From Neoscytalidium dimidiatum (lineage: Eukaryota > Ascomycota > Dothideomycetes > Botryosphaeriales > Botryosphaeriaceae): a DNA stretch of 64,000 nt. The translations under genes and the position numbers were made by a program. The notes under the pieces are model-generated. The model saw only the letters and a program-made list of their open reading frames with translations. It did no database searches and was not told the origin of the DNA. Position 1 is the first letter of the stretch. Each line of letters starts with the position of its first letter. Of the stretch, positions 12,128-21,199 are shown piece after piece. Location of the stretch: positions 1,116,001-1,180,000 of the forward strand of contig CM074697.1 in NCBI GenBank assembly GCA_037367355.1, given 5' to 3'.

Positions 12128-12619
12128 ATGCGTTCTTTCTCCCTCGCCGCCGCCGCTCTCCTCGTCGGCGCCGCCAGCCTTTCCGCGGCCGCCCCTGTCG
12201 CCAACAACAACGCCATCGCCGCCCGCGACCCCGTCAACGCCGACGCCATCCTCAGTTTCCTCGAGACAGAGGGCAACGGCGACGAGAAGGGCTCCACTGC
12301 CAGCAGCGCGGCCAACACCAAGACCTACGTTAAGGTCTCGAAGCGCGACCCGGTCAACGTCGCCGCCACGCTCGCCTTCCTCGAGTCCGAGGGCAACGGC
12401 GACGAGAAGGGCGCCCCCAGCGAGAGCAGCAAGGATACCAAGACCTACGTCAAGGTGTCCAAGCGTGATCCCGTCAACGCGGACGCCATCCTGAGCTTCC
12501 TGCAGAACGAGGGCAACGGTGACGAGAAGAGCAGCGGCAGCAGCAGCAGCAGCAGTAGCCAGAATACCAAGACGTACGTCAAGGTGTCCAAGCGTGACGA
12601 GGCTGCCGGCCAGCAGTAG
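12128..12619 (+). CDS. Secreted Kex2-processed repeat peptide precursor (KEP-type)
   Basis: 163 aa, no intron. A signal peptide spans residues 1 to about 22 (MRSFSLAAAALLVGAASLSA..). Three direct repeats of 40, 40 and 43 aa follow, at residues 34-73, 74-113 and 114-156. Each starts DPVN(A/V)xAxLxFL, continues with EGNGDEK, then a Ser-rich spacer, then TKTYVKVSKR. Every unit ends in the dibasic Lys-Arg recognised by the Golgi protease Kex2, so three near-identical peptides of about 38-41 aa would be released after Kex1 trimming. This architecture is shared by alpha-type mating pheromone precursors, ustiloxin-type RiPP precursors and other KEP proteins. The cores contain no Cys or Trp, unlike mating pheromones. 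No DUF3328/UstY-like gene is visible in the window, which argues against a cyclic RiPP made locally. Function unknown; a secreted signal or surface-active peptide is plausible. Confidence 0.85.
   Translation: MRSFSLAAAALLVGAASLSAAAPVANNNAIAARDPVNADAILSFLETEGNGDEKGSTASSAANTKTYVKVSKRDPVNVAATLAFLESEGNGDEKGAPSESSKDTKTYVKVSKRDPVNADAILSFLQNEGNGDEKSSGSSSSSSSQNTKTYVKVSKRDEAAGQQ
12227..12595 (+). repeat. Three tandem in-frame coding repeats of the peptide precursor
   Basis: Units at 12227-12346, 12347-12466 and 12467-12595 (120, 120 and 129 bases). The third carries a Ser-codon (AGC) microsatellite expansion around 12535-12555. The repeat boundary is the Lys-Arg codon pair. Confidence 0.85.
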
Positions 12620-13675
12620 AGGACATGTCGATGCCGGAAAAGGATCGCTTGATATGGAAAAGGGGGTTTTACGTTTTCTCCTGTTGATATTTGATGTTGA
12701 GATATATACCATTTGACTTTCAGACGGCGTGAGTATGACGTTACTTTGCAGCCACTTCGAGCCCCGACGGCGCGGAATCGTGGACAAGCGTCGGCCGAGC
12801 GGAGCATCGACTAACGCTCTTCCTCCGTAGTAAAATTAAGAGCTCATTCACTATTTTCACTCTCTCGCGTACATAAGATATTATTACCAGTCTCGATTAA
12901 AAGGGAAAAAAAGACAGAAAAGCTTCAATGAGCTAAAAAGTCGAACGAGTGACGTATCATCTCGCACGCTTATTATTTTTAGCACGACGATCTCACTTTG
13001 GGGGAGAGATGTACAGTGTGAATTCGACCAATACTCTAAAATCCTTCATGCAACCGATTAACAGTATCCCGGTCCTTGCACACGCTTCCCTGCTCCTGAA
13101 CTTCTCCCACGCTCAAACCCCCTGCCTCTCGCCGTTCCTGGAACGTCTGGCGGCGGCGGCAAGTTTAAACGCATGTGGAACCGGCCTGACGGATAACTGC
13201 TGCCTTGCATTGATTGCTGCGGATCACCTACCCTGTCGCTCAGCCTTCGTCGCAGCTTCTTCCGGATATTACTCTTGTGTCGCGGACGGATGGAAGAGGT
13301 TTCCGTGCCGGGCCGACGGGCCATGTTTAGTGACGAGGAGACAGAAGCCGAGGCAGAAAATCTGTTCACGGCGGGCATTGAAAAAGCCCTCCGTAGCTGA
13401 TATCATTTTGAGATAGATTGGGTGCGGAAATCTGCTTTTAATCTTTTTATTTTTTTTTTTAAAAAAAAAAGGAGGAGTAGCCAGCGTAAGATTGTATTCT
13501 TCTTTCTAAGAGCTGTCTATGCAGACGGATTCTCCGAGGCTAACTGGTGTGCTGAGCAATGAAACTGCTTGTGAAGGAATGGCGTCAACGCTATCTACCT
13601 CATACCTGCCATAAAGTATCCTCTCTTTCTTTTCATGTGCAGTATTAGGAGTAAAGTATAGGGCAAGAATTCTTT
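12620..13675. other. Intergenic with a T11-A10 palindrome
   Basis: About 1.05 kb between the 3' ends of the peptide precursor and the F-box gene. No gene is supported. A perfect T11A10 run at 13450-13470 lies downstream of the F-box stop and may act as an A/T-rich 3' processing region. Confidence 0.45.
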
Positions 13676-15526
13676 TCAGCCTACCCAACGACTCAACATG
13701 CCTTTCTCATCGTCTGACCAGAGCGAGGAAACCCTGTCTTCGAACTCGAAATCAGGGCAATTCGGGCATTCATGGATATCGAAGAAAGCATCTTCGTCCA
13801 GCGGAGGCATAATCGAGCTCTTGCGCGTGATGAAGTCGTGCAGTGCCCTGGCATGGCAGTCAAGGTCCTGATCCCACGCTGCATCCTCCAGCAGGTATCG
13901 GCCGAATTCCTCAGAGATGACGGAATCAGTATCGCCAAAGTTTTTTTCGACAGGAAAGTCGGTGTTGGCATCCCATAGGCTGTCCAACGTGACAGCCTCA
14001 AGGTGCAGGATCTGAGGCAATTGTGCGATCACGTCTTCCCAGATGCCGGTGCCATGAACGAGGCTGACGTGATAGAGGTCAAGAGCCTTCAGTGTGGGCG
14101 CAACGCGTCGCAAGAACCCGAGAAATGCATGGCTAGTGGTGATGACCTCGAGGCGTAAGGACTTCAGGCGTGGCCATTCGATGTCCTGCAAACGGGCCAG
14201 CAGGTCGCAGCGCTCCTGCCCTTCTTCACGTCCATCCCAGTTTCCTTCCATGAAGTCGAGGTTAAGCCGCTCCAAGTTCCCCGCTTTATGGAGAAAGTCG
14301 GAGAGCCTGTCCGCAATGAGCGAATGGTTACCTCCAAGCTGATACTGGATGTCCATATTAAGGTGCGTGATAGTGGAGAAGGAGGTGGCCATCGTGTCAA
14401 AGAGACTGATGTAGGACGTATTAAGAGCAAGCGAATCAGCAAAACCGGCGTCCCATACGTCGGCCGGATCCCACAGGTGTTCTTGGACCCAGAAGGGGTC
14501 GCGTTCAGCAGCTATAGAGAGAGACCGAAGCTTCGTCGTACCATTGGCTTTACCAAGGGCTTGAAGAAGCATAGAGAGCTGGATAACTCCCTCCATATGG
14601 TAATCAAACTGGTCGTAGCAAATTGGCGATTCACCTGGAGGGTAGTAGCGCTTCCACTGGGAAGGAGTCATGAGAATCTTCTTTTGCATGGCCTTCCAGA
14701 AGGGGTGTTCATCATCATCAAAGTCATGGCAAGTGAGCACAGCCGTCTCGAGATTGGAGAGATTGGCGACGGCTTGTGGAAACTCTTCGCAGATGGGACG
14801 CATGGGATTGCATCGATTTGCGGCCAGATCCGGCCTTCGACCGTAATTTTTAGCATGGAGCCAACGCATGACGTCGGAGACTGTGTGATTAAATGCAGTG
14901 TAGTTCTTGTAGTGCTCTGTGAGTTCGGGTTGGCTCTTGGTGTGCCTTGGGGTATCCTTCCATGCCTTATACGCGGTGGTGCCAGGTGGGAAGGGATTGC
15001 CGTCGTGAAACATGCCAGGCACCATTGGAGGACCTTTCGTTGGATACGGACGCAAGTCAATGCTCTTCTCCCAATCCTTCTGCGAGCGGAACGACCGGGG
15101 AATCTGGCCATGGAATACCAGGCGCTTGACATGCTTTGACAAGTCAGGGTGGGTGGCGATCTTCAGGAAGTTCTTCAAAATGTCTTTGAACAAAGCGATA
15201 TGCACGCTTCCGAACAGCTTTGGCGTGGCAATGCGAGACAACGGCCTGCACACGAGACGAAGAGCCTTCAAGGTGGCCCGATCGCAGAAAAAGACAATGC
15301 GGTCGGTGAGCTCCTCGGGCAGGGTGAGGAGCAGGCGTGTGTCACGGTGTTTTGGGCTGAGGAAGCCGCGCACTCTGTTCAGAAGGGACCTTAAATCCTC
15401 TGCCTGTAGCCGTGTAGGGTTCTTGTCCAGGATAGAAAGGGCGATGTCAATGTCATTCTGGAGGCTGGTGAGCTGGTCGCTTCGGTTCGGCGTTGCAGTG
15501 CGGCCGTTTGTGGTTAAGCCAGTCAT
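13676..15526 (-). CDS. F-box protein, probable SCF substrate receptor
   Basis: Single-exon 616-aa protein. An F-box-like motif lies at about residues 68-106 (LPEELTDRIVFFCDRATLKALRLVCR..), which would bind Skp1 in an SCF ubiquitin ligase. It is followed by about 500 aa with leucine-rich, LRR-like spacing (RLNLDFMEG, LKSLRLEVI, LKALDLYHVSL) typical of large fungal F-box/LRR-like proteins that use this part to bind substrate. Residues 1-67 are an N-terminal extension with a helical stretch. The Cys-x2-Cys near the C terminus (HECPNCPDF) is noted but isolated. The substrate is unknown. The gene converges on the peptide-precursor gene. Confidence 0.85.
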   Translation of the reverse strand: MTGLTTNGRTATPNRSDQLTSLQNDIDIALSILDKNPTRLQAEDLRSLLNRVRGFLSPKHRDTRLLLTLPEELTDRIVFFCDRATLKALRLVCRPLSRIATPKLFGSVHIALFKDILKNFLKIATHPDLSKHVKRLVFHGQIPRSFRSQKDWEKSIDLRPYPTKGPPMVPGMFHDGNPFPPGTTAYKAWKDTPRHTKSQPELTEHYKNYTAFNHTVSDVMRWLHAKNYGRRPDLAANRCNPMRPICEEFPQAVANLSNLETAVLTCHDFDDDEHPFWKAMQKKILMTPSQWKRYYPPGESPICYDQFDYHMEGVIQLSMLLQALGKANGTTKLRSLSIAAERDPFWVQEHLWDPADVWDAGFADSLALNTSYISLFDTMATSFSTITHLNMDIQYQLGGNHSLIADRLSDFLHKAGNLERLNLDFMEGNWDGREEGQERCDLLARLQDIEWPRLKSLRLEVITTSHAFLGFLRRVAPTLKALDLYHVSLVHGTGIWEDVIAQLPQILHLEAVTLDSLWDANTDFPVEKNFGDTDSVISEEFGRYLLEDAAWDQDLDCHARALHDFITRKSSIMPPLDEDAFFDIHECPNCPDFEFEDRVSSLWSDDEKGMLSRWVG

Positions 15527-16889
15527 GGCGTGCAGGCGTGGTCAAGCCAAGACCGACAGGCTTAGAACAGAGCGTGACAAGCTGCAACGAGAGCTAGTTT
15601 TGGCGAGCCTGAAGACGAGGGGACAGTCGCAAGAATTGTGTCAATCCGGGTGGCGAGAACATGGAGGTATCGGATGAGATGGATGAGAATTCTCAAGCGG
15701 GAAGAAAGGCACGCGGGGCGCTCGGGTTCCGCGGATGCAGGAACGTAGCAGCACAGCAGGCGCTGGGCTCGCAGCCAGGGAAGCTTCAAGCAGCGAACGA
15801 CGGGAGTATATTTGGCAGAAACGCCAATCCACGTGACCATCCCACGTCCCACGGCAGAGGTGCGGGCTGGCTGGCGACCATGCTGACCGCTGGAGGCCCG
15901 CTGCTTTATGGCTTACAGGCCCGTTGCGTGCCGTTGGTATCCGTCTTCGTGTCGCTGGGCGGCCCTCATCAATCGCAGAACAGCCAAACCTGGTGAAACA
16001 GAATACTCGAAAGCGGATCGTACATGGAGATTATGTTGAGATGCTCCGATGAAATAGACGGAAGACGGCAGTGGGAGCTGCAACGCGGCGTGTCTCGGCT
16101 CTTGTATGCGTGTCAAAAGCACAGAAGGACACGGAAAGCCGCAGATGCTCCCCCAGTCCCCAGTCCCCAGTCCCCAGTCCCCAGTCCCCAGTCCACGTTC
16201 CCCGTTCCCCGTTCCCCGTTCCCCGTAATCCCCCCGGGGGGAAGCCGCGCAATCGGCACTATGCCACCGAACCTTGCCTTGTCTAGCTACCTTCTTGTGC
16301 TCAGCCACAGGTGGGAGAGAGTCACGACGATAGACTTTCGACGGCAGGCTGGAGCGAGATTGGATACGGGTTGGGCAGTAGCACCGCCAGGGATTAGCCA
16401 AACTTTGCGTCTTGCTCCTTCGTCCATGCACGCGTGCACTCCAGTGTGTTTCACGCGCAGGTTCTGGCGGATTGAAGCTTGGAGATGCTGCATGCCGTCA
16501 AGAGGGAGCGGAATGGCGGACGTGCTGTCGTGCAAGAATGGACGAGGCCCGACTCGCAGCTGGAAAAATAGAGCCAGCGCACCTTCTGCAGGCTGCGACC
16601 CCGCGCCGAACCAGCAGGCGCAAGTGGGCAAGGATGCAAGCATTAGCAATGCGATAGTCAGGCCTGCCCAGTCTGCTCCTTTTGGCAACAGGCGCCTGCA
16701 CGTGCTCGCTTATTCCCATCCAGCTTGCCGCGACCTGACGTCGTCTACTGCGCGAGTCGCTGCTGACTGTGTCGTGGCCCAGCGAGCAGCCATTTACCTT
16801 AGAGCACCCAGTACTGCCTCCGTCCCAAAGCCCAGCCACACTGCTCTGCTCTGCTGGCTATTGGCTGTTGGCCATTCTCGCACTCGATC
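15527..16889. other. Intergenic with a heptanucleotide minisatellite
   Basis: 1.36 kb between divergent genes (F-box on the minus strand, YdcF-like on the plus). Long open frames here change composition abruptly and run through the tandem repeat, so I take them as chance. Apart from the repeat at 16151-16236 nothing is identified. Confidence 0.5.
16151..16236. repeat. 7-bp tandem repeats (CCCCAGT)n and (CCCCGTT)n
   Basis: Six exact copies of CCCCAGT (16151-16192) are followed directly by a variant unit and three copies of CCCCGTT, ending in CCCCGTA. The array sits in the promoter-side region of the F-box and YdcF-like genes and is immediately followed by a C6G6-type palindrome. Confidence 0.9.
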
Positions 16890-17696
16890 ATGCAAGACGC
16901 CCTCGACCCGGCCGATGTCAACACCATGGCCGCCTTCCTGGCCTGCGAGGACGTGCCGGACCTCACTCGTACCCAGCCTGTCGACTGTCTGGTCCTCTGC
17001 GTGTCGGCTGTCCTGCACACCGCTGATGTCGTCTTTAGCGCTCTCGAAGCCCGCCCAGCCCTGGCGAAGACGCTGGTCATCTGCGGAGGCATTGGCCACT
17101 CCACGCCATTTCTCTACGATGCAATTTCGCGCCACCCGCGATATCAGGAAATCTACCCGGAGATTCGCGGCCTTCCAGAGTCTCGCGTGCTGGCCCGCGT
17201 CTTCGACCGCTTTTTCAACGCAACCGCCATCCGCGCACAAGGCGTGACGGTGCTAGTGGAGGACCAGTCGACCAACTGTGGAGCGAACGCCATCGAGACG
17301 CGCAGCCTGCTGGAGAAGCACCGCATCCAGACGCCGCGCACCGTGCTCGTCGTCCAAGACCCCACCATGGCGCGCCGGACCGTGGCCTCGTTCCAGCAGG
17401 CGTACCAGCACCAGGACGTAGGACGGCCACCCCGGATCCTGAGCTGCCCAACGTTCGTGCCGCAGATCCAGCGCGCGGGATCCGATATAGTCTACTGTAT
17501 ACCAGCCGTCGAGCCCGCGGGCCTCTGGGGCGTTCGTCGCTTTCTCGACCTCCTCCTAGGCGAGGTTCCTCGGCTGCGCGATGACCAGGCCGGATATGGC
17601 CCAAGCGGCAAGGGCTTCATTGCCCACGTCGACATTCCGCCGGCAGTCGAGCAAGCATGGGCGCGCGTCTGTGAGCTTGTTGCGCGCGGCCGATGA
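16890..17696 (+). CDS. DUF218/YdcF-like protein, bacterial-type
   Basis: Intronless 268-aa protein of the DUF218 (YdcF) family. Motifs, in order, are CGGIGHSTPFLYDAI (about residues 69-83), VEDQSTNCGANA, VVQDPTMARRT, a PxFVPQ segment, GLWGVRRFLDLLLGEVPRLR, DxxGYGPxGKGFIxHVDIP. From memory of the family, these match Escherichia coli YdcF closely and over the whole length (266 aa), much better than I expect for a typical fungal DUF218 protein. YdcF has a Rossmann-like fold and was reported to bind S-adenosylmethionine; its reaction is unknown. The protein lacks a membrane segment and should be cytosolic. It is intronless, unlike most neighbours. Bacterial origin by horizontal transfer is an inference. 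Confidence 0.85.
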   Translation: MQDALDPADVNTMAAFLACEDVPDLTRTQPVDCLVLCVSAVLHTADVVFSALEARPALAKTLVICGGIGHSTPFLYDAISRHPRYQEIYPEIRGLPESRVLARVFDRFFNATAIRAQGVTVLVEDQSTNCGANAIETRSLLEKHRIQTPRTVLVVQDPTMARRTVASFQQAYQHQDVGRPPRILSCPTFVPQIQRAGSDIVYCIPAVEPAGLWGVRRFLDLLLGEVPRLRDDQAGYGPSGKGFIAHVDIPPAVEQAWARVCELVARGR

Positions 17697-18658
17697 GAGA
17701 TTGGGATCCTCCAGTCAGCCTCGAATGCCATAACGACGACGGTCTTATCACTATTCTGGCCAGCATGGGTATGCCTGTACCCAGGGCTCCGAGCGATGCC
17801 GAGAAAACGGTTTCGTGCAATAGCGCAACCACGGCGGCCAGTGGGTGGACTGCGGCAGGTACCGGAGTGGGGCTCTTCAGACCCAGGACCCGTTGGGCGA
17901 CACGTGAGCGCCGTCATCTTCTTCTTCTGCCACCCTGACCGCTGCCGCTGGCTGTGGTTGACGAGCAGGTCTGCAAGCTGGTGGCGGATCGTCGACGGAG
18001 TGTTAAGGTCGTCGTCGCTGATCCGGCCGGCTTTGTCTGCCTATTCTTAGCAGGGCAGGGCAGCCTATTGAGGCGGCGCGGGCGGGGGCCTGGCGATTGG
18101 CTTTGTTCAGGGTTTTTTTCCGCCAGCTCGCGCGTCTTGCGCCTGGTTATTGCAGGAGGGGGCCTGACGACTCGCCGCCGGCGGCCCCTCTGCTGCCAGG
18201 CCACGAGCCACAGCTTTATACCGCGCTCTAGCGGAGTCTGGGGCCACAGATCGCACCCGCTTATCGCCAAACTCTTCTGCCCGCGCTCTGGAAGGCCGGG
18301 GTCCGTCGCACCTGGCAGCATGGCGTGGGCCAGACTTAGCCGCTGCACTGCTAGCCCTGGCGGAGGGCCGTCCGCGTCGCAGGACTTGCCCCACGTCCGC
18401 CCCGGTCGACTGAGAAGACGTCCCGCACCATCCAAATAATAAAGGGGAACCGCCCGCAGATCAACTGCTCTTCGCATACATTTGTAGGCTCTCCACTGGC
18501 CCACTGCTGTCGCGGGCCCAACCCAATCCAAAGAATTGCCCTCTCTCACGCTGTATGCAGCGAATGCAAGTGCTGCGGGGATCATCACTGCACGCCATCC
18601 CGGAGCTCCCAGAAGCGCACAGTTGATTCTTCAAAGAAGCCTCTTGCTGAGCGTCGTT
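17697..18658. other. Intergenic between YdcF-like and MetE-like genes
   Basis: 0.96 kb, GC-rich, no supportable gene. Contains the 3' end of the YdcF-like gene and the promoter of the MetE-like gene. Confidence 0.5.
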
Positions 18659-20038
18659 ATGCCCGTGGTTGTTCCCACCGAAAGTGTGGGTTCCCTGCCC
18701 CGTCCGATGCGTAAGTCGCCCAAGCCTCCGTTCTCGATGCCCGGCCCGCCCGTCCTTCCCGTGCCTCGACTGCTGCTGTGCCTCACAACCACCACCACCA
18801 CCACAACCACCATCCCCTCTGACGTCATGTGCAGAGCTCCAGCAGGCCTACGCCGACTACGACGCTGGTCGCTGTACGAAGGAGGACCTCATTGAGGCCC
18901 AGGACTTGGCTGTGCAGGACACCATTGAGCGTCTGGAGCGCAGCGGACAGGATTTCATTACCGACGGCGAGCAACGCTGCAGCTCTTTCGCGACATACCC
19001 AGTAACAGAGTGAGTGCTTACCCGCTTGGCCATTGGCACGTGAAATCTGGCTCTGCTGACCCCCGCGGCTGCAGTACCCTCAACGGCACAGGCCTGAGCC
19101 CTAATCTTACCGTCGACGAAAAATGTTTTACCATCACCTTCCAAGACGGCCACACGCGTACACTGCCCCGTCTCCTTTCCGGTCCCTTCCGCTATCAGAC
19201 CTACGCATATGATAATCTTATCGCATCTGCCAGGTTCGCGAGGAAGCCAATGAAAGTCGCTGTCATCGCTCCGTCGATGATGTACCTCCTCTACGTAGGC
19301 GATGTTCCCGGATATTCCAAAGAGCAGTTCATGAAAGACATCGTGGACGAGTGCGTCAAGGATATTCGAGGATGCTTCAAAGCCGGCGCCGTCCGCGTCT
19401 CGATAGACTTCACCGAGGGTCGGCTCGCCTGCCAGGAGGGATCGCCGCCTAATCTGATCGACGTGTTTATTCAGCTACTTGACGACGTCCTAATGCAATT
19501 CACTCCCAAGGAACGAGTTAACATCGGCCTACATACCTGCCCCGGCGGCGACTGCGACACCCGCCATTCGGATTTCCAGTCGTATTACTCGCTTCTGCCT
19601 AAGCTGCTTAAGGTTAAAGTCGGATATTTTCTCATGCAGATGCGCTCTGAGCCCGACAAGGAGCGCTTGTACAAATTGATAGGGAAACACCTGGAGCCGG
19701 AGCTGGATGGTGTAAAGCAGATTGTATTCATTGGCGTCGTAGATCCACTGACGCCGCACGTCGAAAAGCCGGAGGCCATTGCGGATATGTTGCTGGAAGC
19801 CAGCTTCTACATCCCGAGGAATCAGCTTGGTGCCACGGACGACTGCGGATTCTCGCCATTCAATAATGACCTGAAACCCAAGAGCTGGAGCCCTAATTTC
19901 GGCAGAGATATCGCGTTTCGAAAGATCAAAGCGCGAGTGGAAGGCGCAAGGCTGGCGAGCGAGGAATTTGAACGTTTGGACCGCCAGTCCATAATTTTAA
20001 AGGCCAGGGCAAAATCGAAATCTCCGCCTCCGCGGTGA
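18659..20038 (+). CDS. MetE-like cobalamin-independent methyltransferase (short form)
   Basis: Joins 18659-18710, 18835-19009 and 19075-20038; 396 aa. The introns are phase 1 (GTAAGT..GTGCAG) and phase 2 (GTGAGT..CTGCAG). The N terminus (TESVGSLPRP) and the C-terminal TDDCGFSPF motif are typical of the C-terminal catalytic half of methionine synthase II (MetE). The segment LHTCPGGDCD around residues 240-250 supplies His and Cys residues in the position of the zinc ligands. True fungal Met6/MetE is about 760 aa with two homologous barrels. This protein has one barrel only, like archaeal or 'MetE-like' proteins, so it is probably not the housekeeping methionine synthase. It likely transfers a methyl or related group to or from a thiol, with the substrate unknown. 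It sits just outside the isocyanide cluster. Confidence 0.85.
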
Positions 20039-21199
20039 ATGTAATGCTGTATTTGGAAAACGGAAAAAAATATATCCCCAGCTGGAGCAGGGAGTACACA
20101 CATTTTGGAGCCTAACGTTTAGCACCATACCTCGAGTACGTTATCCAAGATATCATGAATTTCCTTAGCCGTCGTCTTGCTTTCCTGGGTTGGCTATCTG
20201 AGCACCTTTGCTTCTTATCATTCCTGCAATCAATAAGCGCTTAAGGACCTGTAAAGAACATTCTTGTATTCAATTGCGGCCGTGGCGATTTGGCAGCCCT
20301 CCTGCAAGCAGCAATAGAACGATACCCATGCTTGATATCTTGCTTTTCATGCTTTTCGCAATCCGGCGAAACCCCCGCTTCCGATCTTTGCAGTTTGCTG
20401 AAAATCCGCGCTCAACCGGCAATTTTCGGAGATCTTGGAGACTTCCCCACAATCGAGTCAGTCGCCTATATCATTCCTTATCATTTAACCTATATTCACT
20501 ATACTTGTCTCCGAACTGTTTTGGATAGCGACGGATCGAAATGTTCGATTTGCAAGGGTGCCTTGATTGGGCTCAAAGGCGGATCCCCGGCTTTGGTTCC
20601 TTGTCGGGACAAATGCCGAGGTACCGCGAACAAGGTTCATTACTAAGTTTTGGCTTAAGCTTATACTGAAGTTCATGTGATGCTTTTCTGGGTTCGCAGC
20701 TTAGCCCTACCTGCGGTTTACGAGGTCGTACTTAAACAAAGCGCAACAGCCATCAGTGGTGCGAGTACGGGGCTGAGGCAGTGATCTAGATATTTGTTTT
20801 CAGCGATAGTGGCGACATCCGCATCCAGACGATTTCTTCACTCGCCATAAGTCGTGATAGGAGTATGTTCGCTGCTACAGTGCTTTCAGAGTTGTCCTCA
20901 TAAGCGGAACAAGGGTAACCACTCTTGTTATACTATTCTTTCACGCTCACGCGGCAACGCATAAACCCTTGAATGTAACAGATAGATTTATGTACATTTG
21001 ATGTCATGTGTAGTTACAGAGAAATGAAGTCTATACGCAAAATGCAATCAAGTAGAAATCAACGTGAGTTTAAAAAACGCTGATGCATGTCGTTGATGAT
21101 GTGATAGAGCACAACCCAGAATGGTTCATGATACATACATGATACATTCGGAGGAGGGGCAGCGAGTCACACTTGTCTGTCCTTCTGATGATAGTCTGT
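20039..21199. other. Intergenic between convergent MetE-like and FAD oxidase genes
   Basis: 1.16 kb, AT-rich, with short frames only. I treat it as the left flank of the biosynthetic cluster. No regulatory motif recognised. Confidence 0.45.

Noticed and set aside
12128..12619. Alpha-type mating pheromone or ustiloxin-type RiPP precursor
   Set aside because: The units have no Trp/Cys pheromone core, the units are too long for a dikaritin core, and no DUF3328 gene is visible nearby. Kept as an unassigned KEP protein.
16024..17247. 407-codon open frame overlapping the YdcF-like gene
   Set aside because: It runs through the heptamer repeat, has no domain, and overlaps in another frame a gene whose motifs are unmistakable.
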